From: an uncultured Candidatus Melainabacteria bacterium
GTDB lineage: Bacteria > Cyanobacteriota > Vampirovibrionia > Gastranaerophilales > Gastranaerophilaceae
Assembly: GCA_934717855.1 (NCBI GenBank)
Contig: CAKUZI010000004.1
Span: 62,001 to 126,000, forward strand
DNA length: 64,000 bases
Reading direction: 5' to 3'
The first letter of the stretch is position 1. Every line of letters begins with the position of its first letter. The notes beneath the pieces are model-generated. The model ran no database searches, was not told the DNA's origin, and saw only the letters and a program-made list of their open reading frames with translations. Positions 47,138 to 54,879 of the stretch are shown here, one piece after another. A program made the translations under genes and the position numbers.

Positions 47138-50134
47138 ATGATTTTAAAAGTAGGGTATAATGTAAACGGACGAAAACAAGTTAATAATAATAATTGGGCT
47201 AAATCCCATCAACAGGTTCCGATTGCCCCCCCCCCGATATCTCAAAGTAGAATTGCAGGCAACGATAAATTGCCAAACTTTGGTAATATTGGCTCTTTTA
47301 TTCCATTCGTCGGTAAAGAAACTACAGGAGAAGCTCCATCAAAATTGAATATGTTGATGTTTTCAACTAATACTCCATCAAAAAAATTGATAAAAATTTT
47401 AGAAGATGAAGCAAAAGACTCTGGATATAACAAGATTACTACTATGCATGTCATTAAGCATGATTTAATAGAACTTGATGAGTACATTGATGATCTAAAT
47501 AGTGGGAAAAAGGATTTTGATGAAGAAAGACAACCTGTTTTAGGCTTATATTTAACAAGTACAATGTCAACTAATATAATCTCGAAGCCTGAACTTCGTG
47601 AAAAAATTCAACCTGTGTTAAAAGAATATATTAAAGAAGCTGACAAAATTCTAAAAGAAGAAAAACCGGAGACAGCGAAAGAACAAGATTCAATTCTTTT
47701 TTCTCAAGATTTAACCGATTCTGTTTATTCTTTTTTTAAAGAGACTAAAATAAATGATCTTTCTCCATACATAATTGGAGTTGGTGCAATAACAAGTCCG
47801 GATGAACTTACAGAAGAGTTTGAGGGCTCTTTTATGGGTGCTCTTAATGATGCAATTATGGAGAATAACAAGTTGCTAAGCGAAAGAGCTCCTTTTTCGG
47901 GATATGAGCAAAAAGCAAAAAATGTCTTAAAAAATCTTGCTTTGGGTACGAATATTTTTATTACATACGACCCTAACAAAGATAATGTTGAATACTTTTT
48001 GGATACGATAAAAAAAGTTAATGATAAGGATCCTAATTCCAAAACTGAGATTGTTGAATTAAACTCATATGCAACTACAGATTATTTTACAGATATTGTT
48101 TCTTTATTAGCAAGAGATAAAGATACTGAATATATCGTTGCTTTGCCACCATTTACAACAATAGCTCGAGAGGGAGACCCTGAAGATATTGCGCAAGGAA
48201 AGTTTTATGTTCCGGCTAAAATGATAAATACAATAGATAAACAGCCTTCTAACGTTCATTACATGTTCTATGATTCAAAAAATAGTTACTATACTTTATC
48301 AAATATTAGTTCATTTGCAAATTTTGAGGAAGCTTCAATCCCTGCATTAAGCACTGCTCAAATGATAAATGCTTTCAAAGAAAATCCTATTTTGATGAAA
48401 GATATTCAAAAGAATTTTACTAAAAAAGCAATCGAAAAAACAGTAGAAGCTTCTGCTCAGATGGATGGTGTTTTCCCTGATAAAACTCAACAGTTAATGA
48501 AAAAAATAGTTAGTTACAATATAAATAAAAAAGAAATTAACGAAGTTGATGTTGCAAATTACATAAAAGAAGCAACAAATTTATTTAAGAAGAACTCAGA
48601 TTCTGCATCTTTTGATGTTGTTTTTGATACTGGCAAAAAGATGAAAGATTTTGTTGGTAAAACTGCAACTCAGAAAGAAGCCATGATTATTGCCAAACAA
48701 ATAAAATCGAATAAAATGGGTACAAAAGGAATAATTGTATACTCAGAAGACGGTTCGCCCGGAAGTGGAAGACGCTTTACAGCCAAAGCTATTGCAGGTG
48801 AGGCAAGAGTTCCTTACGTTGAAATGAATGCAATGGATTTTGGTACAAAGGAAGTTGACTTGTTTGGAGAAGGAAATATTTCTCCGGAAGCTTCTATGAA
48901 AAAATTATTCTCTCTAATTACAGCTCAAGCTGAAGCAAACGTTCACAAATCAGCTGTATTGTTTGTTGATAATTTTGAATTGTTCTCTATTGGTGAAGCT
49001 GTTTCTTTGTATCATCAAAAAGCAATGGCTCAACTTTTGAGAGAAATGGATAAAGCTCAAAAAGCAGGCTTAAATATTCTTGTTGTCGGCTCTGTTTCAG
49101 ATCCTGAATTAATTGGACAAACAGCAATGAAATCTTTCAAATTTGTTGACAAAATAGCAGTAACTACCCCTGCGTATAGCAAAGAAGAGCGTATTCAAGT
49201 TTTGAAATATGCTATCAAAAAAGAAAAAATTAAATTATCAGGCTCAAAAGAAGAACAAGATAAGATATTTGAATATATTGCAGAAATTTCGAATGATTTC
49301 CCATTTATCTACATTCAAAATCTTGTAAAAAAAGCAGGTTCTGTTGCTAAAGAAAGAGGTCATAAACTATTAGATAAATCTGATTTTACAGAAGCATATC
49401 TTCAAATTACAACAGGTAGACCGGCAAATAACAAGATGCCTGATTTTGAAAAAAGAATAGTTACTTCGCATGAGTGTGGGCATGCAACAAACTTGGAAGT
49501 GATGAATAATCTTGCAAAAACAAAAGGAAAAAATTGGCATATTCCAGATAAGGTTAATTTTATAACTCTAGATCCTCGAGGAATATTTGGCGGTGCTGTT
49601 TTTCATGGCCCTGATATAAATTCACAGTATACATTTGAAAGTATATTTGGAGAACTTGTTTGTTCTTTCGGAGGAAATTCTGCAGAAAATGAATTTTATG
49701 GAATGGGTGGTTCTATCGGAATTTCTAGTGATATGAAAAGTGTAAGAAATTATGTTGAAGTAATGGTTAAAGTTATGGGGCTTGGGGCTAAAACAGGTAA
49801 AATGGCCATTGGGAAAGCAGATAATTTGTCTGATAAAATGAAAGAAATGATTGAAGATGATGAAAGAGTAATTATTAATAATGGAAAAATTGTTTCTGAT
49901 TTAATTACAGAAATTTATGCAGACTTTAATAAAGAATTCACAGAAAAATACGCAAGTCGTGTTGGAACAGGTGAATGTATTGTAAATGGAGATGATTTTA
50001 GGAAAGCTCTTAAAGATTGGAAATCTCGCCAAACTCCGGAAAAACAACATGAACTTGAACTTTGCGACAATATGATTTTAAAAATTATTGATTGCACTAA
50101 AAAAGGTATAGCAGTCGGCAAAGAAGAAAAATAA
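47138..50134 (+). CDS. FtsH-like M41 metalloprotease with degenerate AAA site and poly-C tract
   Basis: 998 aa from the ATG at 47138 (AGGAGAAAA before it). The C-terminal third is a peptidase M41 domain: H778-E-C-G-H782 (HExGH), FGGNSAENEFYGMGG and the third-ligand region SIGISSDMKSVRNYVEVMVK with Asp865. Before it lies an AAA-type module whose Walker A reads GSPGSGRR (539-546, no Lys and no Ser/Thr) and whose Walker B reads VLFVDN (607-612, Asn for Glu), so ATP use is doubtful. The N-terminal half is unknown; about residues 55-90 (AKDSGYNKITTMHVIKHDLIEL) faintly recall a Clp N-domain and a second degenerate AAA-like block may follow. There is no membrane helix, unlike true FtsH. Codons 30-33 form a 10-C run (47226-47235). 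It is a single-gene unit between two terminators. Confidence 0.85.
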   Translation: MILKVGYNVNGRKQVNNNNWAKSHQQVPIAPPPISQSRIAGNDKLPNFGNIGSFIPFVGKETTGEAPSKLNMLMFSTNTPSKKLIKILEDEAKDSGYNKITTMHVIKHDLIELDEYIDDLNSGKKDFDEERQPVLGLYLTSTMSTNIISKPELREKIQPVLKEYIKEADKILKEEKPETAKEQDSILFSQDLTDSVYSFFKETKINDLSPYIIGVGAITSPDELTEEFEGSFMGALNDAIMENNKLLSERAPFSGYEQKAKNVLKNLALGTNIFITYDPNKDNVEYFLDTIKKVNDKDPNSKTEIVELNSYATTDYFTDIVSLLARDKDTEYIVALPPFTTIAREGDPEDIAQGKFYVPAKMINTIDKQPSNVHYMFYDSKNSYYTLSNISSFANFEEASIPALSTAQMINAFKENPILMKDIQKNFTKKAIEKTVEASAQMDGVFPDKTQQLMKKIVSYNINKKEINEVDVANYIKEATNLFKKNSDSASFDVVFDTGKKMKDFVGKTATQKEAMIIAKQIKSNKMGTKGIIVYSEDGSPGSGRRFTAKAIAGEARVPYVEMNAMDFGTKEVDLFGEGNISPEASMKKLFSLITAQAEANVHKSAVLFVDNFELFSIGEAVSLYHQKAMAQLLREMDKAQKAGLNILVVGSVSDPELIGQTAMKSFKFVDKIAVTTPAYSKEERIQVLKYAIKKEKIKLSGSKEEQDKIFEYIAEISNDFPFIYIQNLVKKAGSVAKERGHKLLDKSDFTEAYLQITTGRPANNKMPDFEKRIVTSHECGHATNLEVMNNLAKTKGKNWHIPDKVNFITLDPRGIFGGAVFHGPDINSQYTFESIFGELVCSFGGNSAENEFYGMGGSIGISSDMKSVRNYVEVMVKVMGLGAKTGKMAIGKADNLSDKMKEMIEDDERVIINNGKIVSDLITEIYADFNKEFTEKYASRVGTGECIVNGDDFRKALKDWKSRQTPEKQHELELCDNMILKIIDCTKKGIAVGKEEK
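47226..47235 (+). repeat. Poly-C tract of 10 inside the FtsH-like gene
   Basis: Ten consecutive C encode part of IAPPPIS. By hand, one extra C reaches TAG within about six codons; one fewer runs about 30 codons in another frame before TGA. Confidence 0.8.
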
Positions 50135-50145
50135 AAATAGTAAGT

Positions 50146-50179
50146 AAAACGGTTTCAAGTAAATGCTTGAAGCCGTTTT
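50146..50179. terminator. Bidirectional terminator
   Basis: AAAACGGTTTCAAG pairs with CTTGAAGCCGTTTT with one mismatch. It lies between convergent genes. Confidence 0.9.
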
Positions 50180-50183
50180 GTAC

Positions 50184-51236
50184 TTAGTGTGTGAAAAACT
50201 TTTTAAGATATTTAATAAATTCTCCAATATACGTAGTTACAATTATTCCAGCCATAAAATAAAAATAAGTTGTTTTTAGCGGGCAATAAAACCAATAGAT
50301 ATCAGCATTATTTTTTATAGCAAAATCAATTCCTTTAATTGCAAGAATAGAGTATGTAATTGTATTAAAAACAAGTAAATGATTAGCCATAATATGGTAA
50401 CTATTTTGTCCGACGATTTGTAGGAATTTCCAGTTTTTTATTCTTTCAAATAGAATTTCAACTAAAAACATTGAAATATAAATCCCAGTTAAACACGTTA
50501 AAATTGGAACAACTAAACTATTATATTGCCCCCAAACCAATAAAAAATGAAGTCCAATACCATCTTGCGGAGTAAAATCTTTGTTTGTTAGCCACAAAAT
50601 GCTTTGTAAAATAAGTATAAAAGATAAAATTTGGGGCGTAAAAATATTGAACTTATTTTCAATATTATTTTTGTATAAATAGCCAAGTTCAACGAAAAAT
50701 AAAGCGAACATTGTTCGGAATATCCATAAATAATATATGTTTTGAGCAAATTTTTGAAAATAAATTGCAAGAATAGATAAAATTAAATAAAAACTTAGTT
50801 TTACATATTTCGAACATTTTATATAAGAAAATGTTTTATAAACTATTAAAGTAATAAATAAACAAGGGACAAACCAAAGCGGAGATATTAAATCAAGCTG
50901 ATGGCCAGTTAAAAAAGGAAATAATAATTCATTTTTTATAGTAATAGGCATTCCCCAAAATTTGCCAATATACGGTGTGATAGAAATTGTTATTAATAAA
51001 TAAAATACACAATATAAAAAATAAGGTTTCAATAGACTATTAAATCTTCTTTTTATGTATTCAATAAAACTATATTTTGAATTAAATAACATTCCTGCAA
51101 TAAAGAAAAATAGTAAAACTTGAAAAGAATATGGCGGAAACATTGGAATTAATGAAAATTCTAAATGTCCGGCTACGACAATTAAAATAGCCAGAGCTTT
51201 TAAAAGATTTATTTTGTTAGAAAAGGATGAATTCAT
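50184..51236 (-). CDS. Membrane acyltransferase (acyltransferase 3 / OafA-NolL family)
   Basis: 350 aa with about ten membrane helices. The N-terminal helix and motif INLLKALAILIVVAGHLEFS carry the conserved His (about residue 23) and FFFIAGMLFNSKYS with the KRRFNSLLKPYFLY loop, typical of family 3 acyltransferases. The C-terminal part includes GQNSYHIMANHLLVFN with a second His-containing segment. Members O-acetylate or succinylate surface sugars at the inner membrane. It begins 1 bp after the stop of the hexapeptide acetyltransferase gene, so both are probably one unit for surface glycan modification. Confidence 0.87.
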   Translation of the reverse strand: MNSSFSNKINLLKALAILIVVAGHLEFSLIPMFPPYSFQVLLFFFIAGMLFNSKYSFIEYIKRRFNSLLKPYFLYCVFYLLITISITPYIGKFWGMPITIKNELLFPFLTGHQLDLISPLWFVPCLFITLIVYKTFSYIKCSKYVKLSFYLILSILAIYFQKFAQNIYYLWIFRTMFALFFVELGYLYKNNIENKFNIFTPQILSFILILQSILWLTNKDFTPQDGIGLHFLLVWGQYNSLVVPILTCLTGIYISMFLVEILFERIKNWKFLQIVGQNSYHIMANHLLVFNTITYSILAIKGIDFAIKNNADIYWFYCPLKTTYFYFMAGIIVTTYIGEFIKYLKKFFTH

Positions 51237-51237
51237 G

Positions 51238-51798
51238 CTATTGCCCTATACATTTAATAATTTTTGCTGGATTGCCTACTACAATGACATTATCTGGAAT
51301 ATCTTTAGTTACAACGCTTCCTGCTCCTATTACAACTCCGTTCCCGATAGTTACACCTGCCAAAACTGTTACGTTTCCTCCAAACCAAACATTGTTGCCG
51401 ACAGTTATTGGTTTTGCAAATTCTAATCCCTTATTGCGTTGTTCTATGTCCAGCGGGTGTTCTGCACAATAAAAATTGCAATTGGGGCCTACAAAAACAT
51501 TATCACCGAATTTGACTTTATTGCAGTCCAGAATTGTCAGAAAATGATTAGAATAAAAATTTTCTCCGATTTCTATGTTATAACCGTAATCACAAACAAA
51601 AGGCTGTTCAATCAAAAATTCTTTTCCGGTTTTTGCCACAATTTGCTTTATTAATTCTTTTCTTTTTTCAAATTTGTCATAATCAATTTTGTTGTATTTT
51701 TGGCACAATAATTTGCAGTTAATCCTATCTTTTTTTAGGCTTTCATCAAGAATAGCATTATATAATAACCCTTGTAACATTTTTTCTTTTTCTTGCAT
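51238..51798 (-). CDS. Hexapeptide-repeat sugar O-acetyltransferase (maltose/galactoside type)
   Basis: 186 aa from the ATG at 51798; a longer frame to 51834 would add 12 hydrophobic residues with no ribosome-binding site. N-terminal Mac domain EKMLQGLLYNAILDESLKKDR, then left-handed beta-helix repeats: NIEIGENFYSNHF, VKFGDNVFVGPNCNFYCAEHPLD (catalytic His of the LacA type), ITVGNNVWFGGNVTVLAGVTIGNGVVIGAGSVVTKDIPDNVIVVGNPAKII. It transfers acetyl from acetyl-CoA to a sugar hydroxyl; the natural acceptor is unknown. It leads the two-gene unit with the membrane acyltransferase. Confidence 0.93.
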   Translation of the reverse strand: MQEKEKMLQGLLYNAILDESLKKDRINCKLLCQKYNKIDYDKFEKRKELIKQIVAKTGKEFLIEQPFVCDYGYNIEIGENFYSNHFLTILDCNKVKFGDNVFVGPNCNFYCAEHPLDIEQRNKGLEFAKPITVGNNVWFGGNVTVLAGVTIGNGVVIGAGSVVTKDIPDNVIVVGNPAKIIKCIGQ

Positions 51799-51839
51799 AA
51801 AACACCCCAACAGAATTATAATACAAAAAATCATAGTTG

Positions 51840-52109
51840 ATTATTTGAAAAATTAACATCTGTTGTTTAAATTTTCGTTTTAATATTAGAGGATTGATTA
51901 ATCAAAAACCAAATGTAAAGAAATGTAAAGACGAGTTTAAAAATGCCTCAAACCCTGTCATAATGCCTCTATACTATACTATGCTATGCTGGGCGTGGCA
52001 CTGTGTCAATCTTTTCAGCTCTAATGTTTTTATAAAAGAGTAAGGGAAATCGATTTTTCAAAAAGAGTTAAAACAAAAAGTTAAAATTATTTAGGAAAGG
52101 ATTAATATT
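51840..52109. other. Gene-free stretch with a pentamer tandem repeat
   Basis: CTATA-CTATA-CTATG-CTATG-CTGGG runs in 5-nt register at about 51969-51993. ATGTAAAGAA/ATGTAAAGAC is repeated nearby (about 51912-51932). No gene is supported; the promoter of the 180-aa gene must lie here. Confidence 0.5.
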
Positions 52110-52652
52110 ATGGTTGTTAAATTTAATACAGTAAAATGTGCTTGTAATACACTAGTAACTTCGTTAAGGAGCAAAGGTGCGAAAACTACAGAAGAAGTGT
52201 TGTGTAATAAAGTTGCTCCAAAGATAACAAAAAAAGTTCAACCGAAATTGTTTACAGTTAAAAAAGATCCTGTAATTGGCACGCAAATTACAAATAATCT
52301 TACAGGTACCAGATATTTACAAAGACCTGCTTTGAATGGCTCAAATGTTCAAATGGGTGGCTTAACCACTTTTCATAGGGCAGATGGTTCGTACGGTTCA
52401 ATTTCAAACAGTCAATTTAATCAATTACTTGCTAATATGGAAAAAACTAATTGGAATCCGGTAATAAAAAGTGATAGAACAATTGGACAAGAATTACGAA
52501 TAAATAATCCAAATTTTGTACTTGGTGAAGGCAGATATTTTCGTCCGGCAGAAGGACCAACATCTCATATGCTTACAAGAATAACTCCAGAACATCATAA
52601 TTCTGTAAGAATGGAAGATTTTGATAAGGCAATATTAGATTTGTTAGGTTAA
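52110..52652 (+). CDS. Unknown protein, 180 aa
   Basis: No family recognised. AGGAAAGG precedes the ATG by 9 nt. The protein is basic in its N-terminal third (ITKKVQPKLFTVKKD) with three Cys, and contains Gly/Asn-rich segments in the middle (LTGTRYLQRPALNGSNVQMGG) and a C-terminal acidic helix (RMEDFDKAILDLLG). There is no signal peptide. It has its own terminator. Composition suggests a soluble lineage-specific protein. Confidence 0.65.
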   Translation: MVVKFNTVKCACNTLVTSLRSKGAKTTEEVLCNKVAPKITKKVQPKLFTVKKDPVIGTQITNNLTGTRYLQRPALNGSNVQMGGLTTFHRADGSYGSISNSQFNQLLANMEKTNWNPVIKSDRTIGQELRINNPNFVLGEGRYFRPAEGPTSHMLTRITPEHHNSVRMEDFDKAILDLLG

Positions 52653-52660
52653 AATATAGC

Positions 52661-52692
52661 AAAAGGTTGGGTATACTTACCCAACCTTTTTG
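52661..52692 (+). terminator. Terminator after the 180-aa gene
   Basis: AAAAGGTTGGGTA pairs with TACCCAACCTTTT, followed by TTG. A similar GTTGGGCATACTTGCCCAAC hairpin occurs at 57545-57564. Confidence 0.92.
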
Positions 52693-52701
52693 TATTAGTT
52701 C

Positions 52702-52953
52702 ATGTGTGAAGTAAATTCAACTCTCGAACTCCTAGAAGATTTGTATAGCAAGTATTTGCAGGTTTCTGACGAAATGAAAGTAAAATTGCTAAAAACGCTA
52801 CTTTCGAACTGCACACTAAAAGGCGGAAAGGTAAGCTACACATACAAAAAACCGTTCTGCTATATTGCAGAAACGGACTGTTTTGAAAAAATTTACCCGA
52901 GATGCGATTTGTCTTGCTCGTTCGCGTTTAACGGCAATTCCGCATTTTGCTAA
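52702..52953 (+). pseudogene. C-terminal remnant of a serine recombinase
   Basis: An 83-codon frame whose middle (KVKLLKTLLSNCTLKGGKVSYTYKKPF) resembles the C-terminal tail of large serine site-specific recombinases of phages and integrative elements. The catalytic N-terminal and DNA-binding domains are absent. After CYIAETDCFEKI the frame runs straight into a copy of the tRNA-Arg 3' end and then random-looking sequence. No ribosome-binding site precedes the ATG. It is best read as debris left by loss of an integrated element at the tRNA gene. The family match is from memory of the tail motif. Confidence 0.6.
52892..52909. repeat. Direct repeat of the tRNA-Arg 3' end (attachment-site-like), outer copy
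   Basis: TTTACCCGAGATGCGATT is identical to 53080-53097, which covers the 3' end of the tRNA gene. The two are 188 bp apart. The outer copy directly follows the recombinase tail. Confidence 0.75.
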
Positions 52954-53042
52954 TGTGTTTTCAACACAACCGCAAAAGCGCTCCAGCCTCAGCTCACTCG
53001 CGCCGAACGCAAAAAAGCGTCTACTCTTTTCTAAAGGCAAAT
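52954..53042. other. GC-rich gap between recombinase remnant and tRNA
   Basis: Clearly more GC-rich than its surroundings (for example CCGCAAAAGCGCTCC and CTCACTCGCGCCGAACG), consistent with foreign origin. No gene is supported. Confidence 0.45.
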
Positions 53043-53080
53043 AAAAATAGGGCAAGAACGAATTCCTACCCTATTTTTAT
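53043..53080 (-). terminator. Terminator downstream of tRNA-Arg
   Basis: AAAAATAGGG pairs with CCCTATTTTT; on the minus strand it starts right after the tRNA 3' end. Confidence 0.85.
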
Positions 53081-53081
53081 T

Positions 53082-53155
<74 letters not shown>

Positions 53156-53428
53156 TTGGATCCAGAGGGTTAAACAAGCGTTTGGTTTCTTGGGGTACCT
53201 GTATAATCCCTCATACATTTATACTAACACAAACATTTTTCTTTGCAAGACTGTCTTTTGATTTTTAAATATTAATTTTTGTTAATTTGGTAAAAGCTTT
53301 ATGGGGTAAGAGTTTTTCTCAAAACAGGTCAAAGAATTTTCAAAATATATTAAAGTTTTTATTCAAAGTAGTCGTAATTGGGTATATGAAGTGTACTAGT
53401 CTTAAATAAAGAAAAGGAGATTAAATTT
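53156..53428. other. Gene-free stretch between tRNA-Arg and the hendecad-repeat gene
   Basis: It must contain the tRNA promoter on the minus strand (a TTTGTGTTAG/TATAAAT-like AT-rich run near 53215-53235) and the promoter of the gene at 53429. No other structure seen. Confidence 0.3.
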
Positions 53429-54775
53429 ATGGCAGGACTTGATGTGAATGGTGTTGGTGCAACCCAAGGTACAGGAGCTTCTTATGAAGTGAAAAAGCAA
53501 GACGATAAGAATGAATTTATAAATTCATCCTTTGGACAAGGCTATGGAGCTGCGTCGGGGGGGGGGGAAGTCGATAAGCCTGCTTTCGGTGTTGTAAATA
53601 CTTATGGCGGTGATGTTGCTAATTTTGCAAAATTTAAAGGTAATGATAAAAATGACGCAATGCGTTTAACAAATTCTGCAGCTAATGATGTAAAAAAACA
53701 ATATATGCAGTTACAGCATGAATATCCTGGAATTGAATTGCAGTTTGAGCCAATGCCAAATCCTCAAACAGCAGGGAAAAAGCGTGAAGGATTTTTTAAT
53801 TATCAGCAACAGCTTGATAATTGGAAAGATAATGCAATGACACAAATTAATAACGCACGTGAAAGAAATACTGTTGAAGTTGTTGGAGATGCAGTTGAAG
53901 CAGTAAACCAAAATACAAATGAAAAATCAGCTATGAATGCTGCCCTAACTGCAGGCTATGGTGAAGCTAATCTTGAGGCAACAGAAGAAGAGGGCGCAAA
54001 AACAAGAAATACAGTCGTAAAAGACGGCGCAAAAACTAGAAGAGCTGTTCATAGTGAAGGGGCTGCTACTCGAAAAACTGTTCGAGCAGAGGGCGCAAAG
54101 ACTAGGGACGTTGTTCGCATAGAAAGTGCTGTTACAAGAAATGTTGTAAGAAAAGAAAGTGCTGATATTCAAAATACGGTTCACGAAGAAGCTACTACTA
54201 CAAGAGAAACTGTTCGTAAAGCAGGACAAGAAACTCAAGAAATTAATGAAATGTCAAATCAAGTGTCGGATGTTCTAAATACTGAATATCATACCGGAGA
54301 AACTAAAAAACAAGTTGGTAATATGCGAGATAAAATAGTATCTTCTAATTTGCCACACGAATCCAAGAAAGAGATGTTGAATGATTTGACGGATTTTTCT
54401 GATCAAGTAGTTATTACTAATCATGAAATTAAAGATAAACAAAAAGATATAGATTTGAGAATAGCAATAGAAAGAGATTCTCAAGAGCCAGAAGTTCCGG
54501 AACGAGAAGCTCCTCCTTTAAGAGAATATCCGGTATATGAAGATCCGTATGCAAATACAGAAACCAAAAATCCTCCAAAAACTATGTCCGGATATAACAA
54601 GCCAATCAGAAGAAATCCATTTATAAAGGGCGATACCCCTAAGGTAATAGATAATGCCGGAGAAACTTCTTCAGCACCAAAAACGAAAAAACTTCCAAAG
54701 ACCAGTGGAAATAGAGGTCCACTTGCACCAGAAAAGGAACCGAGTATTTTGGATAAACCATTCTGGAAAAAATAA
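53429..54775 (+). CDS. Hendecad-repeat protein with an 11-G tract near the start
   Basis: 448 aa, family unknown. AAAGGAGATTAAA precedes the ATG. Residues about 1-50 are Gly/Asp-rich; G43-G46 lie on an 11-G run (53557-53567). From residue 188 eight tandem 11-residue repeats follow (EGAKTRNTVVK, DGAKTRRAVHS, EGAATRKTVRA, EGAKTRDVVRI, ESAVTRNVVRK, ESADIQNTVHE, EATTTRETVRK, AGQETQEINEM). They have a conserved acidic residue, small residue, TR pair and V at fixed positions, as in right-handed coiled coils or apolipoprotein-like amphipathic helices. The C-terminal 100 residues are Pro/Lys/Glu-rich and probably disordered (EPEVPEREAPPLREYPVYED). No signal peptide. Possibly a membrane-surface or cytoskeletal-type protein. 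It has its own terminator. Confidence 0.75.
   Translation: MAGLDVNGVGATQGTGASYEVKKQDDKNEFINSSFGQGYGAASGGGEVDKPAFGVVNTYGGDVANFAKFKGNDKNDAMRLTNSAANDVKKQYMQLQHEYPGIELQFEPMPNPQTAGKKREGFFNYQQQLDNWKDNAMTQINNARERNTVEVVGDAVEAVNQNTNEKSAMNAALTAGYGEANLEATEEEGAKTRNTVVKDGAKTRRAVHSEGAATRKTVRAEGAKTRDVVRIESAVTRNVVRKESADIQNTVHEEATTTRETVRKAGQETQEINEMSNQVSDVLNTEYHTGETKKQVGNMRDKIVSSNLPHESKKEMLNDLTDFSDQVVITNHEIKDKQKDIDLRIAIERDSQEPEVPEREAPPLREYPVYEDPYANTETKNPPKTMSGYNKPIRRNPFIKGDTPKVIDNAGETSSAPKTKKLPKTSGNRGPLAPEKEPSILDKPFWKK
53557..53567 (+). repeat. Poly-G tract of 11 inside the hendecad-repeat gene
   Basis: Eleven G in codons 43-46 (AASGGGE). By hand, 10 G leads to TAA after about a dozen codons and 12 G to TAA within about three. 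Confidence 0.8.
53990..54253 (+). repeat. Eight tandem 33-bp coding repeats
   Basis: In-frame 33-nt units encoding the 11-residue repeats of the protein above. Early units are the most alike (GGCGCAAAAACAAG, GGCGCAAAAACTAG); later ones have drifted. Confidence 0.85.
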
Positions 54776-54787
54776 AATTGTATAAAC

Positions 54788-54817
54788 AAGGAGCGAGATA
54801 ATCGCTCCTTATTTTTT
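54788..54817 (+). terminator. Terminator after the hendecad-repeat gene
   Basis: AAGGAGCGA pairs with TCGCTCCTT, followed by ATTTTTT. Confidence 0.92.
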
Positions 54818-54879
54818 GCAACTCAGTTTTGTTTAATATATAATTTTCTTACGAGATTAAAAAGTAAAGGAATTAGATT

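Noticed and set aside
52816..53055. 79-codon minus-strand frame opposite the recombinase remnant
   Set aside because: No ribosome-binding site, composition unlike neighbours, and it overlaps the tRNA-end repeat, GC-rich gap and terminator. It is an antisense shadow.
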